DNA of 35,260 nt from Chloroflexota bacterium (GCA_009839925.1 VXOS01000017.1:1-35260), one strand, 5' to 3'. Numbered from the stretch's first letter, positions 1 to 8,087 are shown. Numbers and translations: made by a program. Notes: generated by a model from the sequence alone, not told the origin.

Positions 1-75
1 TTTTATATATTGGTTTTTTTGGTGGGTTTGTTTTTTTTTTTTATATGTGAGTTGTGCTTATTTCGGGGGGGGGTG
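1..75. other. Low-complexity contig end
   Basis: T-rich and G-run sequence quite unlike the remaining 35 kb. It extends the CoA-transferase reading frame with an implausible Lys/Asn-rich tail. It is probably an artefact and should not be used to define the protein's C-terminus. Confidence 0.7.
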
Positions 76-2360
76 GGCGAGAGCCGCCAGGGGAAGCCCT
101 CCCAGCGCTGGTGCCCCGTCTCGGGATGAACGATGTCGACGAAGTAGCCGCGCTCGTAGAGGTGCGGGTCGCTGACGATCTCCCAGTTCGCGAGCACCGG
201 CCCCGCCGGAACGCCGGCCTCCTGCAGCAGCGCGGTCGCGCGGTTGTGATTGAGCGTCTCCGACCAGGCCTCGATCGCCTCGTCGATCTCGTCGTGGGCG
301 GCGCGTCGCTCCTCGTGCGTGGGGTAGCGACCGGCGAGGTCGGGGCGCTCGATCACCGCGCACAGCGCGCGCCACTGCTCGTCGCTCTCGACGCCGATCG
401 CGAGCCAGCAGTCGCTCCCGAACGAGCGGTACACGCCCTGCGGCGCGATGCGCGTCGAGCGGTTCCCGCGAGGCCGCGCGACCCGGCCGTTCAGCCGGTA
501 GTCCATGATCGACTCGACCATGAACGCCGCCCCCGATTCCTGGAGCGCCAGGTCGAGTTGCTGCCCCCGGCCGGTGCGCTCGCGTGCGTGCAGCGCCGCG
601 AGGATGCCGACGGTGGCGTGCGCGCCGGTGATCGGATCCGCGTAGTACGAGTTGGTGCCGCGTGGAGCCCCGTCGCCGTACCCGGTCTGCGCGGCCAGCC
701 CGCACGAGGCCTCGATGTTCGCACCGTACGCGAGGAAGTCGCGCTCCGGGCCGGTGGCGCCGTAGCCCGAGATCGAGCACATCACGATCCGTGGATTGCG
801 CCTCGCCAGCGTCTCGTAGTCGAGGCCGAGCTGGGGGAAGACGCGCGCGCTGTTGTTCTCCAGCACGACGTCGGCGTCGTCGACGAGCCGCAGGAACAGC
901 TCCCGCCCGCGCTCGGTCCCGAGATCGAGGCAGAGGTCGCGCTTGTTGCGGTTGAGCAGGTTGAAGTAGCCGGAGCGGTTGTAGAACGTCTCCCACCCCT
1001 CGTTCCCGGGCGGGTGGCTGACGCGAGTGGCCGGCCTGCGCGCGAGCTCGATCTTCACGACCTCCGCCCCGAGGTCACCGAGGTGCCTGCCGGCCAGTGG
1101 CCCCGACCAGTTGCCCGTGACCTCGACGACCCTGATGCCCTCGAGGGGCAGCGCGTCGGGATCGCCTCGCCCGGTCTCCGTCCGCTCGCGAGGCGGGGGC
1201 GCGTACCCCGCGTCGGCGTCGAGCCGCGGCGCCGCGCCGCGCGGTCCGGCCGGCGTGCCGGACATCAGCCAGGGCGGACCGGGCAACTGCAGTGCGCCGA
1301 GCTGGGGATGCGGCGTCTCTCGCCACCAGCCCCGCTCCCGGAGCTGCGCCGAGCGCGCGAGTTCCTCCATCGTGTTGACCGGGGTGACGGCCAGCCGCAG
1401 CGTCTGTCCCTTCTCGCAAATCTCGGCGCGGGAACGGTCAGCCGCCCACTCCGCGATGAGGGCGCGAAGCTCCGGCACCGATGCACGCCAGTTCTCGGGC
1501 GTCCAGCGCGGGTCGTCGATCAGGTCCGGGCGCTCGATTAGCACGAGGACGTCGAGGTTGCGCATCCCCAGCCAGACCACGTGTCCGTCGGCGCAGGAGG
1601 TGAGCAGCGAGGGCTCGCGAGTCTGGATCAGGCCCTCATGCGTCCACATCGTCGTCAGCCAGACGTGCGCGTTTTGCACGGACTCGAGCGTGGAGACCTC
1701 GAGGTGTTGCCCGGCGCCCGTGCGCCGCGCGTGCCACATGGCCGCGAGCGCTCCCGCGACGAGCTGCATGCCCGCGTGCAACTCCGCCTGGTGGCCATGC
1801 ACCATGATCGGCGACCGTCCCGGGTCGCCGCCGAAGTACAGGTACCCGCCCATCGCCCAGTCGACGATCTCGCTCGTCACCCGCCGCGCGTAGGGTCCGG
1901 TCAGCCCGAACGGAGAGTGCGAGGCGTAGACGAGCTGCGGGTTGGCCTCGAGCAGCCGCTCGGGACCAAGGCCCCGGCCCTCCATCACCCCGGGACCGGC
2001 GTTCTCGAGCAGGATGTCGGCCTGCTCCGCCAGCGCACGGAGCCGCTCCGGGCCCTCGCTGGACTCGAGGTCCAGCACGAGCGAGCGCTTGCCGGCGTTC
2101 AGTGCGAGGTGCAGCCCGCCTGCCTCGATGTCGAAGCTGTCGTCGGGGAACGGTCCGAGGGCGCGCAGGCGATCGCCGCCGGGCGGCTCGACCTTCACAA
2201 CCTCCGCGCCGAGGTCCGCGAGCAGCCGGCCGGCGTAGCCGCCGGCCACGCCCGCGCTCGCGTCGACGACCAGGACGCCGGTCAGCGCGGCGTCGCCGGA
2301 TGTCGGGGATCGATCCGGGCCCTCGGAGGACATGTCCCGAGGGATGATACGCGCGCGCAT
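3..2360 (-). CDS. Tandem (two-domain) class III CoA-transferase, CaiB/BaiF family; 3' end uncertain
   Basis: The protein carries two consecutive CaiB/BaiF (class III CoA-transferase) domains, roughly residues 25-390 and 405-770. Both repeat the family N-terminal pattern (GxxAGRxLxDLGAEVVKxE) and the GPY/GPE segment. Family members move CoA between carboxylic acids; the substrate cannot be read from sequence. Normal single-domain members are about 400 residues and work as interlocked dimers, so this is a fused pair. The family's catalytic Asp, eight residues after the GP pair, is Glu164 in domain 1 and Gly546 in domain 2, so catalysis may be altered. I chose the ATG at 2360 because GGGGG lies just upstream; the ATG at 2333 is an alternative. 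It is divergent from sucC. Homologous sequence stops around base 75; the Lys/Asn-rich tail and stop codon at 3-5 fall in artefact-like sequence, so the true C-terminus is missing. Confidence 0.85.
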   Translation of the reverse strand: MRARIIPRDMSSEGPDRSPTSGDAALTGVLVVDASAGVAGGYAGRLLADLGAEVVKVEPPGGDRLRALGPFPDDSFDIEAGGLHLALNAGKRSLVLDLESSEGPERLRALAEQADILLENAGPGVMEGRGLGPERLLEANPQLVYASHSPFGLTGPYARRVTSEIVDWAMGGYLYFGGDPGRSPIMVHGHQAELHAGMQLVAGALAAMWHARRTGAGQHLEVSTLESVQNAHVWLTTMWTHEGLIQTREPSLLTSCADGHVVWLGMRNLDVLVLIERPDLIDDPRWTPENWRASVPELRALIAEWAADRSRAEICEKGQTLRLAVTPVNTMEELARSAQLRERGWWRETPHPQLGALQLPGPPWLMSGTPAGPRGAAPRLDADAGYAPPPRERTETGRGDPDALPLEGIRVVEVTGNWSGPLAGRHLGDLGAEVVKIELARRPATRVSHPPGNEGWETFYNRSGYFNLLNRNKRDLCLDLGTERGRELFLRLVDDADVVLENNSARVFPQLGLDYETLARRNPRIVMCSISGYGATGPERDFLAYGANIEASCGLAAQTGYGDGAPRGTNSYYADPITGAHATVGILAALHARERTGRGQQLDLALQESGAAFMVESIMDYRLNGRVARPRGNRSTRIAPQGVYRSFGSDCWLAIGVESDEQWRALCAVIERPDLAGRYPTHEERRAAHDEIDEAIEAWSETLNHNRATALLQEAGVPAGPVLANWEIVSDPHLYERGYFVDIVHPETGHQRWEGFPWRLSPTPPRNKHNSHIKKKNKPTKKTNI

Positions 2361-2419
2361 CGCCCCCTGCCCCCGTAGCCCGCGCCGTGGCATAGTGCGC
2401 GCTGGGGCAGGGACGACCG

Positions 2420-3637
2420 ATGCGCTTCTACGAGCACGAGGCGAAGGATCTGCTGGCGCGGCACGGCGTGCCGCTGCCGCAGCGTCGCGTCGCCCTCACT
2501 CCGGAGGACGCCGCCACCGCCACGAGCGACCTCGGCGGACCCGTCGTGCTCAAGTCGCAGGTGCTCAGCGGCGGGCGAATGAAGGCCGGCGGGGTGCGCT
2601 TCGCCGACACGCCCGAGGAGGCCGCCGAGGCCGCAGAGGCGATCCTCGCCATCGAGATCAACGGGCTGCAGCCGATGGGCGTGCTCGTCGAGGAGCGCGG
2701 CGAGGTCGAGCAGGAGTACTACGCCGCCGTCACCTGGGACGCCGCCGTGCGCCGCCCGGTCGTGATCTTCAGCGACATGGGCGGCATCGACATCGAGGAG
2801 GTCGCCGAGCAGCACCCGGAGCACCTCTCGCGCACGCACCTCTCCAACCTGCGGCCGTTCTCGGACTTCGAGGCGAAGCTGGCCGTCTCACGCACCGGCG
2901 TCACGGGCAACGAGCTCAACCGCCTCAGCCGCATCGTCGGCGCGCTCGTGCAGGTCTTCCTCGCCTACGACCTGACCCTCGCTGAGATCAACCCGATCGG
3001 CCGCCTCGCCGGCGGCGCCTTCGTCGCCCTCGACTCGCACGTCGACATGGAGGAGGAGGCGCGCGGCACGCACGCGCGGCTGCTCGCCGGGCTCGGAATC
3101 CCCGACGAGGACACGCGCCAGGCGCGCCCGCCCACGGAGTTCGAGATCGCCGGCGCGCAGGTGGACGCCGCCGACACGCGCGGCGTCGCCGGCCGCGTGG
3201 TCGAGTTCGGCGGCAACCTCGGGCTGATCATCGGAGCGGGCGGCGGCTCGCTGACGCTCTTCGACGCCGTGCGCGGGGCGGGCGGAGATCCGGCGAACTA
3301 CTGCGAGATCGGCGGCAACCCCTCGGTCGCGAAGGCCGCCGCGCTGACGAAGCTCGTGATGTCCAAGCCCGGCGTCGAGAAGATCGCCGTGATGATGAAC
3401 GTCGTCTCCAACACCCGCGTCGACATCATGGCGCGCGGCGTGATCAAGGGCGTGATCGAGGCCGGACGCGACCCCGCCGAGGCGATCGCGATCTTCCGCA
3501 TCCCCGGCTCCTGGGAGGACGAGGGCGTCAAGATCCTCGAGCGCTACGGGGTCGAGTACGTGGACCGCTCCGTCTCGATGCACGAGGCGGCGCAGCGCGC
3601 GGTCGAGAAGGCCGCCGCCGGGACTGGGGGCGGCTAG
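2420..3637 (+). CDS. sucC: ADP-forming succinate/malate-type CoA ligase, beta subunit
   Basis: 405 residues, the usual length of the beta subunit of succinyl-CoA synthetase or malate-CoA ligase. The N-terminal ATP-grasp domain (about 1-225) begins MRFYEHEAKDLL and carries the SGGRMKAGGV nucleotide-binding loop and the LAEINPIG metal-binding segment. The C-terminal CoA-ligase domain (about 250-400) has GGNLGLIIGAGGGSL and GGNPSVAKA. With the alpha subunit it would make an acyl-CoA from a dicarboxylate, CoA and ATP, or ATP in the reverse direction, in the cytoplasm. The C-terminal segment MNVVSNTRVDIMARGV differs from the usual NIFGGIxRCDxxAxG of housekeeping SucC, so malate or another diacid is a fair alternative substrate. 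It opens a tight operon with sucD (GTG two bases after the stop) and a small ferredoxin. Confidence 0.85.
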   Translation: MRFYEHEAKDLLARHGVPLPQRRVALTPEDAATATSDLGGPVVLKSQVLSGGRMKAGGVRFADTPEEAAEAAEAILAIEINGLQPMGVLVEERGEVEQEYYAAVTWDAAVRRPVVIFSDMGGIDIEEVAEQHPEHLSRTHLSNLRPFSDFEAKLAVSRTGVTGNELNRLSRIVGALVQVFLAYDLTLAEINPIGRLAGGAFVALDSHVDMEEEARGTHARLLAGLGIPDEDTRQARPPTEFEIAGAQVDAADTRGVAGRVVEFGGNLGLIIGAGGGSLTLFDAVRGAGGDPANYCEIGGNPSVAKAAALTKLVMSKPGVEKIAVMMNVVSNTRVDIMARGVIKGVIEAGRDPAEAIAIFRIPGSWEDEGVKILERYGVEYVDRSVSMHEAAQRAVEKAAAGTGGG

Positions 3638-3639
3638 CC

Positions 3640-4545
3640 GTGTCCATCCTGATCGACGCCGATAGCACCTTCATCATCCAGGGCATCACCGGCCGCGAGG
3701 CGGTGACCATGACCCGCGAGCTGCTCGACTACGGCGCGCGCGTCGTGGGCGGTGTGACGCCCGGCCGCAAGGGCCGCGACGTGCACGGCGTGCCCGTCGA
3801 GGACACGGTGCGCGCCCTCACCGAGCGGATGCAGGTCGACGGCTCGATCGTCGCGGTGCCGCCCGCCTTCGCCGCCGACGCCGTGCTCGAGGCGATCGAG
3901 GCGGGCGTGAAGCTCATCGTCGTCGTGACGGAGCGCATCCCGCGCGCGCAGGTCGCGCGCGCCATCGAGTACGCCTCGCAGGAGGGGGCGCGCATCATCG
4001 GCCCCAACTGCCTGGGCGTGATCTCGCCGGGCAAGTCGAAGATGGGCGGCATCGGCGGGGCCGCCGACTCCACACGCCGCGCCTTCGTCCCCGGCGTCGT
4101 CGGCGTGATGTCGCGATCCGGCGGGATGACGACGGAGATCGCGAACGCGCTCTCCGAGGCCGGCCTCGGCGTCTCGACCGCGGTCTCGATCGGCGGCGAC
4201 GCGATGATCGGCTCGACCTACGCCGAACTGATGCCGCTCTTCGAAGCCGACGAGCAGACGCAAGGCATCGCGATCTACTCGGAGCCGGGCGGGCCGATGG
4301 AGGCGCAGCTGGCGGCGCACATGGCCGAGCACGGATCGCGGCTGCCGGTCGTGGCGTTCATGGCGGGGCGCTTCATGGACGAGATGCCCGGCATGCGCTT
4401 CGGCCACGCCGGGACGATCGTCGAGGGCCGCGCCGACACGACCGCCGACAAGATCGCGCGCCTCGAGGCGGCCGGGATCGCCGTCGCCGAGCGCATCGAG
4501 GAGATCCCGGCGCTGCTGCGCGAGCGCATCGAGGGGGCGGACTAG
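3640..4545 (+). CDS. sucD: ADP-forming succinate/malate-type CoA ligase, alpha subunit
   Basis: 301 residues, matching the alpha subunit of succinyl-CoA synthetase. An N-terminal CoA-binding Rossmann domain holds GITGREAVTMTREL and GPNCLGVISPGKSKMG. The C-terminal ligase domain holds RSGGMTTEIANAL, and the GHAG segment near residue 258 supplies the histidine that is phosphorylated during catalysis in this family. The start is GTG, two bases after the sucC stop, which implies translational coupling. It pairs with SucC to interconvert a diacid plus CoA and its acyl-CoA with ATP/ADP. Whether the physiological diacid is succinate or malate is not settled here. Confidence 0.88.
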   Translation: MSILIDADSTFIIQGITGREAVTMTRELLDYGARVVGGVTPGRKGRDVHGVPVEDTVRALTERMQVDGSIVAVPPAFAADAVLEAIEAGVKLIVVVTERIPRAQVARAIEYASQEGARIIGPNCLGVISPGKSKMGGIGGAADSTRRAFVPGVVGVMSRSGGMTTEIANALSEAGLGVSTAVSIGGDAMIGSTYAELMPLFEADEQTQGIAIYSEPGGPMEAQLAAHMAEHGSRLPVVAFMAGRFMDEMPGMRFGHAGTIVEGRADTTADKIARLEAAGIAVAERIEEIPALLRERIEGAD

Positions 4546-4547
4546 CC

Positions 4548-4763
4548 GTGGCGATGTTCATCCGCGTCGACATCGACGACTCGGTCCAGCAGGACGCCGG
4601 CCTCCGCGCCCGCCTCGCCGAGATCTGCCCCGTCGACATCTTCGCCCTCGAGGGCGAGCGCCTCGAAACCGTCGAATCCAACCTCGACGAGTGCACCATC
4701 TGCGACCTCTGCATCGAGGCCGCGGGCGACGCGGTGCGGGTGGTGAAGCTGTACGAGGAGTAG
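4548..4763 (+). CDS. Small FixX-like ferredoxin with one predicted [4Fe-4S] cluster
   Basis: 71 residues. Cys49-x2-Cys52-x2-Cys55 plus Cys27-Pro28 give four ligands, enough for one [4Fe-4S] cluster. The second cluster of ordinary bacterial ferredoxins is absent, and the CP motif comes first, as in FixX-type electron carriers that partner electron-transfer flavoprotein:quinone oxidoreductases. The GTG start lies two bases after the sucD stop, so it belongs to the CoA-ligase operon. An ATG two codons downstream is an alternative start. Its redox partner is not visible in the window; coupling an acyl-CoA oxidation to electron transfer is one inference from the neighbouring CoA genes. Confidence 0.75.
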   Translation: MAMFIRVDIDDSVQQDAGLRARLAEICPVDIFALEGERLETVESNLDECTICDLCIEAAGDAVRVVKLYEE

Positions 4764-4771
4764 ACACGCTC

Positions 4772-4798
4772 TTGTCAGAGGCACATGCGTTCTATACT
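4772..4798 (+). promoter_or_regulatory. Sigma-70-like promoter
   Basis: TTGTCA at 4772-4777 and TATACT at 4793-4798 are separated by 15 bases. They lie just after the ferredoxin stop in an otherwise GC-rich context. The ATG at 4785 lies inside this promoter, which argues for the later start of the following gene. The 15-base spacing is shorter than the usual 17; TACTAT at 4795-4800 with 17-base spacing is an alternative -10. Confidence 0.5.
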
Positions 4799-4841
4799 AT
4801 TGCGCCGGACTCTTCGCTGTTGTGAAAGGAAAACTGGCGGG

Positions 4842-5126
4842 ATGATGAAGGCTGAGCACCGGCTCCTCTCCGGAACCGTGTCAGATGGGATGTTCCCGAC
4901 GGAGCGCACCATCGTCTTCGAGGACTTCGAGGGCAATACGGTCTCCGTGATCGCGTCCGAGCGCCTCGTGATCGAGGATTCGGACTGTGGCTTCGTCCGG
5001 GTCATGCTCATCGAAGCCCAGGATGAGAGCGGGCGCGTGGTCGTGTTGTTGCCGGGCGATGTGTACGGCGCCGGACAGTACGCCGCCGTGCGCGCCTCCG
5101 ACCTGAAGACAGAGGCCGCGGCCTGA
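4842..5126 (+). CDS. Hypothetical small protein
   Basis: 94 residues from the ATG at 4842, the first of two adjacent ATG codons; GGCGGG immediately upstream is a weak ribosome site. The frame is open back to an ATG at 4785, but that ATG sits between predicted -35 and -10 boxes. The protein is soluble and probably beta-rich, with alternating hydrophobic residues such as IVFEDFEGNTVSVIA and a closing GDVYGAGQYAAVRASDL. I do not recognise the family. Base composition is less GC-extreme than in the operons on either side, as in the dCTP-deaminase-like gene that follows, so the two may have been acquired together. Confidence 0.6.
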   Translation: MMKAEHRLLSGTVSDGMFPTERTIVFEDFEGNTVSVIASERLVIEDSDCGFVRVMLIEAQDESGRVVVLLPGDVYGAGQYAAVRASDLKTEAAA

Positions 5127-5156
5127 CCCGGCCGTTCGCCTGTACAACTCCAGCCC

Positions 5157-5765
5157 GTGATCCTCAGCAACACCTCCATCGCCTCGGCGCTTGATGCCGG
5201 CCTACTCGTCATCGATCCCCGGCCACCGGGCCCAGGCAGCACGGACTCGGCCGGCCGCTACAACACGACCTCGATCGACCTCACACTCGGAGAGATGCTG
5301 CGGATTCCTGCGCGCGGGCTCTCACTGATCATCGACCCGCGAGCCGGGGATACGGCTGCGACGCTCTCCACCCTCTACCAGCCACAGCCGATCGATCCCG
5401 TGCAGGGCTACCGTCTCGATCCTGGTCCTGATCGCCTCGTTCTCGGCGCGACGCGCGAGTACGTCGCGCTTCCGCGCCCTCCGGACGTACCCGACGCCGA
5501 CCCTGAGCAGCCAGCCTTGGCTGCACGGGTCGAGGGGAAGAGCACGCTCGCCAGATACGGACTGCTGGTGCACTTCACCGCCCCGACGATTCACGCGAAC
5601 TTCGCCGGAACGATCACGCTGGAGATCATGAACCTCGGATCGGCGCCCATCACCCTCTACCAAGACATGCCGATCTGTCAGTTGATCATCGAGCAGGTCC
5701 ACGGCGATCCAATCCAAGCCACGAGCAGATTCCAGGGTCAGACCGATCCCGCCGGGGCAATCTGA
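5157..5765 (+). CDS. dcd: dCTP deaminase / dUTPase-superfamily protein
   Basis: 202 residues. The trimeric dUTPase/dCTP-deaminase core is clear: VEGKSTLARYGL (Ser129 and Arg133 match the catalytic Ser and Arg of Dcd), VHFTAP, GTITLEIMN (Glu156 matches the general-base glutamate) and LYQDMPICQLIIEQV. Dcd enzymes deaminate dCTP to dUTP, some continuing to dUMP, supplying dTMP synthesis and limiting dUTP. The central stretch (about 60-120) is long and proline-rich and diverges from housekeeping Dcd, so a specialised or phage-derived role is possible. The start is GTG without a convincing ribosome site. GC content and codon use are less extreme than in flanking genes. Confidence 0.75.
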   Translation: MILSNTSIASALDAGLLVIDPRPPGPGSTDSAGRYNTTSIDLTLGEMLRIPARGLSLIIDPRAGDTAATLSTLYQPQPIDPVQGYRLDPGPDRLVLGATREYVALPRPPDVPDADPEQPALAARVEGKSTLARYGLLVHFTAPTIHANFAGTITLEIMNLGSAPITLYQDMPICQLIIEQVHGDPIQATSRFQGQTDPAGAI

Positions 5766-5843
5766 CACGCTCACTGACTCAAACTTCGCAGTCGAACCGC
5801 GCGCCCCGCAGCGCGCCGATCGTCCTCCACCCCCCGCCGGCGG

Positions 5844-5849
5844 TAAAAT
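5844..5849 (+). promoter_or_regulatory. Candidate -10 box of the ferritin gene
   Basis: TAAAAT stands out in a very GC-rich intergenic stretch, 30 bases before the GTG start of the ferritin gene, with AGAGAGGA between them as ribosome site. I see no good -35 box at the expected distance and no clear metal-regulator palindrome. Confidence 0.4.
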
Positions 5850-5879
5850 AGGTACAGAGAATCAGAGAGGACTACGCCA

Positions 5880-6386
5880 GTGCTGATCTCCGAACGGATG
5901 GCGAAGGCGCTCAGCGATCACCTGACCAACGAGTACTGGGCCGCCATCCAGTACACGATGATCTCCTCCTACTTCAGCCGCGAGGCGCTGCCCCAACTCG
6001 CCGGCCTCTTCCGCACCCAGGTGACCGAGGAGCTGATGCACGCCCAGAAGATCGTCGACTACGTCACCGAGGCAGGCGGCACCGTCGAGGTGCCCGCCAT
6101 CCCGCAGGGCGACGCGGACTTCGACTCCGTCGAGGAGGCCGTCCAGCTCGCGCTCGACGCCGAGCTGCGGGTCGCGAAGGCGTTCGACGTGCTCATGGAC
6201 CTCGCCATCGAGGAGCGCGACCACCTCGCGCGCGGCTTCCTGCAGTGGTTCGTCGACGAGCAACTCGAGGAGGTCTCGACGATGGACGACCTGCTCAAGG
6301 TCGTGCGCCGCGCCGGTGACAACCTGCTTTATGTCGAGGACTATGTGGCCACCCGGCCGCCGCCCGTGGTGGCGCCTCCCGCGTAG
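5880..6386 (+). CDS. ftnA: Non-heme ferritin
   Basis: 168 residues, a four-helix ferritin. All ferroxidase-centre residues known from E. coli FtnA are present with a one-residue offset: Glu18, Glu51, His54, Glu95, Glu127, Gln128 and Glu131. The QWFVDEQLEE helix is typical. It would oxidise Fe(II) and store iron as a 24-mer in the cytoplasm, limiting Fenton chemistry in a cell rich in Fe-S and flavin enzymes. GTG start with AGAGAGGA upstream; it appears to be transcribed alone from its own promoter. The C-terminus ends in a Pro/Val-rich tail (PPPVVAPPA) unlike the core. Confidence 0.93.
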   Translation: MLISERMAKALSDHLTNEYWAAIQYTMISSYFSREALPQLAGLFRTQVTEELMHAQKIVDYVTEAGGTVEVPAIPQGDADFDSVEEAVQLALDAELRVAKAFDVLMDLAIEERDHLARGFLQWFVDEQLEEVSTMDDLLKVVRRAGDNLLYVEDYVATRPPPVVAPPA

Positions 6387-6393
6387 CCGCCGC

Positions 6394-7350
6394 TTAGCCG
6401 CTCGCGCCCTCCACGCCGCCCGCAAGGTCGTCGAGCCCCGAGCGCTCCGATCGCGCGAGGTACTCCTCGTGGAAGCGATCGACGAGGGCGGCGCGACCCG
6501 CGAGGTCCAGGAACTTGTCGCGGAACGCCTCGGCCGCCTCGTGGCCGATGCGGCGCGACCACGCCGCCATCACGCGGCTCGCCTGGATCGCGACGGCGGT
6601 GAGCGGCTGCACCTGCGCCGCCGTCCACTCCAGCCGCGGTCCGAGGTCCCCCGCGCCCTCGCGCCCCTCAGCGCGCAGGTGGTGCGTGTGCAGCTCGTTC
6701 CAGAGGCCGTGGATGCTGTCCGCGCCGAGCTGGTGCATGCGGTGCGCCGCCGGCTCGCCGATCGCCGCCAGCTGCTCGTCCAGCGAGGGCCAGCCGGATT
6801 CCGCCTCGCCCACTGCCTCCTCCGGGTCAACGCCCGCCAGCTCGAACGAGCGCGCGAGGCGTTCGCGCATGCGCTGCTCCATCGGCAGCACCTCGCCGTC
6901 GCGCAGCTCACGGTTGCCGTCGAGGTGGCCCCAGACGCCGCGGTCGGCGCGCAGGCTGTCGCTCACGAACGCCTCGAAGCGCTCGCCGCCGCCGCGCAGC
7001 AGGTAGGCCATCGCCGAGGTCGATACAAAGATCTCGCGGTCGAGTAGCAGCTGCAGCTCGGCCCGACCCTCGTAGGTCTCGGCCGCGAGGCGGCGCGTCA
7101 GCTTCACGATGCGCACCGCGAGCGCGCAGAGGATCGCCTCGTCGCGCGCGGACGCCCGGGCGCCCGCGGGCGGCGGGGACCAGGCGCGGACGAGCAGGGC
7201 GGCCAGCTCGCCGAACTCCGTGACTAGGCCCGCGGCAGCCTCGAGGAAGGGGCGCTCCTCGCGCGCCACCTCCAGCCGCTCGCGCTCGATCAGCGTCCAG
7301 GTCGGCCACTCATCGGGGCCCGGGAGGTTCGGAGTGCGCGGCTCGGACAC
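6394..7350 (-). CDS. Hypothetical helical protein
   Basis: 318 residues from the GTG at 7350, chosen because sequence upstream of it is the shadow of the next gene. The protein is rich in alpha-helix-forming residues, without membrane segments or signal peptide. Central features are AVRIVKLTRRLAAETYEGRA (about 78-97) and a histidine-rich LWNELHTHHLRAEG (about 220-233). The organisation loosely recalls DUF5677-type proteins of unknown function, but I cannot assign it with confidence. It follows an 84-residue gene by 14 bases and rpiB before that, so the three probably form one minus-strand operon. It is convergent with ferritin, with only 7 bases between stops. Confidence 0.65.
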   Translation of the reverse strand: MSEPRTPNLPGPDEWPTWTLIERERLEVAREERPFLEAAAGLVTEFGELAALLVRAWSPPPAGARASARDEAILCALAVRIVKLTRRLAAETYEGRAELQLLLDREIFVSTSAMAYLLRGGGERFEAFVSDSLRADRGVWGHLDGNRELRDGEVLPMEQRMRERLARSFELAGVDPEEAVGEAESGWPSLDEQLAAIGEPAAHRMHQLGADSIHGLWNELHTHHLRAEGREGAGDLGPRLEWTAAQVQPLTAVAIQASRVMAAWSRRIGHEAAEAFRDKFLDLAGRAALVDRFHEEYLARSERSGLDDLAGGVEGASG

Positions 7351-7364
7351 GCGGCCGGTCGCGC

Positions 7365-7619
7365 TCAGGCCAGCGTCGGGTGGCCGTGCTCGGCGATCTC
7401 GGCGTCGCGCTCCACCTCGCGCCGCGCCTCGCCGGAGCAGCCGATCGCGCGCAGCTGGCGCTCGAAGCGCCCGCGCTCGTGGCGCGCGAGCAGCTGCTGC
7501 TGGCGCGTGTAGCGGCCCGCCGGGTCGATCACCGCCGCGTGGTAGCGCCGCCACTCGACGTAGAGCGCGTCGCACTCCTCGCCATGCTCGTGCGCGCTCG
7601 CCGGCGCCTCGGCGCTCAC
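7365..7619 (-). CDS. Hypothetical small protein in the rpiB operon
   Basis: 84 residues. The GTG start overlaps the rpiB stop (GTGA), a strong sign of translational coupling. The sequence is charged and probably helical (TRQQQLLARHERGRFERQLR) with two cysteines and a His-containing HEHGEEC near the N-terminus. I recognise no family. Existence is supported by the exact overlap upstream and the 14-base gap to the next gene downstream. Confidence 0.55.
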   Translation of the reverse strand: MSAEAPASAHEHGEECDALYVEWRRYHAAVIDPAGRYTRQQQLLARHERGRFERQLRAIGCSGEARREVERDAEIAEHGHPTLA

Positions 7620-8065
7620 GAGGCGCCCCCGGCCGGCGCGGCGTCGATCTGCCCGATGCGGCGGGCGTGACGACCGCCGTCGAAGGGCGCCTCGAGCCAG
7701 GTGCGGACGATCGCGAGGGCGGTCTCCTCGCTGATCATGCGCTGGCCGATCGAGATCATGTTGGCGTCGTTGTGGCGGCGGCCCAGCTCCGCCGCTTCGA
7801 CGCTCCAGCAGAGGACGCAGCGCACGCCCGAGACACGGTTCGCGGCGATCGCCTCGCCGTTCCCGGAGCCACCGAGGACGATGCCGCGCTCGCACTCCCC
7901 GCGCGCGACGGCCTCCGCGGCGGGGCGGATGAAGAGCGGATAGTCGCACGCCTCCTCGGAGTCCGTGCCGAAGTCGACGACCTCGTGCCCCTCGCCCGCG
8001 AGGAAGGCGCTGATCGCCTGCTTGTAGGCGAACCCCGCGTGGTCGGAGGCGACCGCGATCCGCAT
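7616..8065 (-). CDS. rpiB: Ribose-5-phosphate isomerase B
   Basis: 149 residues, the normal RpiB/LacAB length. SDHAGFAYK at the N-terminus binds phosphate and sugar, and RRHNDANMISIGQRMI is the second signature. At the active site the sequence is GGSGNGE: Ser67 stands where E. coli RpiB has its catalytic Cys, and Glu71 is the likely base, as in the Mycobacterium tuberculosis type. It interconverts ribose 5-phosphate and ribulose 5-phosphate in the pentose phosphate pathway. First gene of a three-gene minus-strand operon. Confidence 0.93.
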   Translation of the reverse strand: MRIAVASDHAGFAYKQAISAFLAGEGHEVVDFGTDSEEACDYPLFIRPAAEAVARGECERGIVLGGSGNGEAIAANRVSGVRCVLCWSVEAAELGRRHNDANMISIGQRMISEETALAIVRTWLEAPFDGGRHARRIGQIDAAPAGGAS

Positions 8066-8087
8066 CGGCGGCTTCCTTACCCCGACG

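Noticed and set aside
4785-4841. N-terminal extension of the small protein from the ATG at 4785
   Set aside because: That ATG lies between the predicted -35 and -10 boxes and would not be on the transcript.
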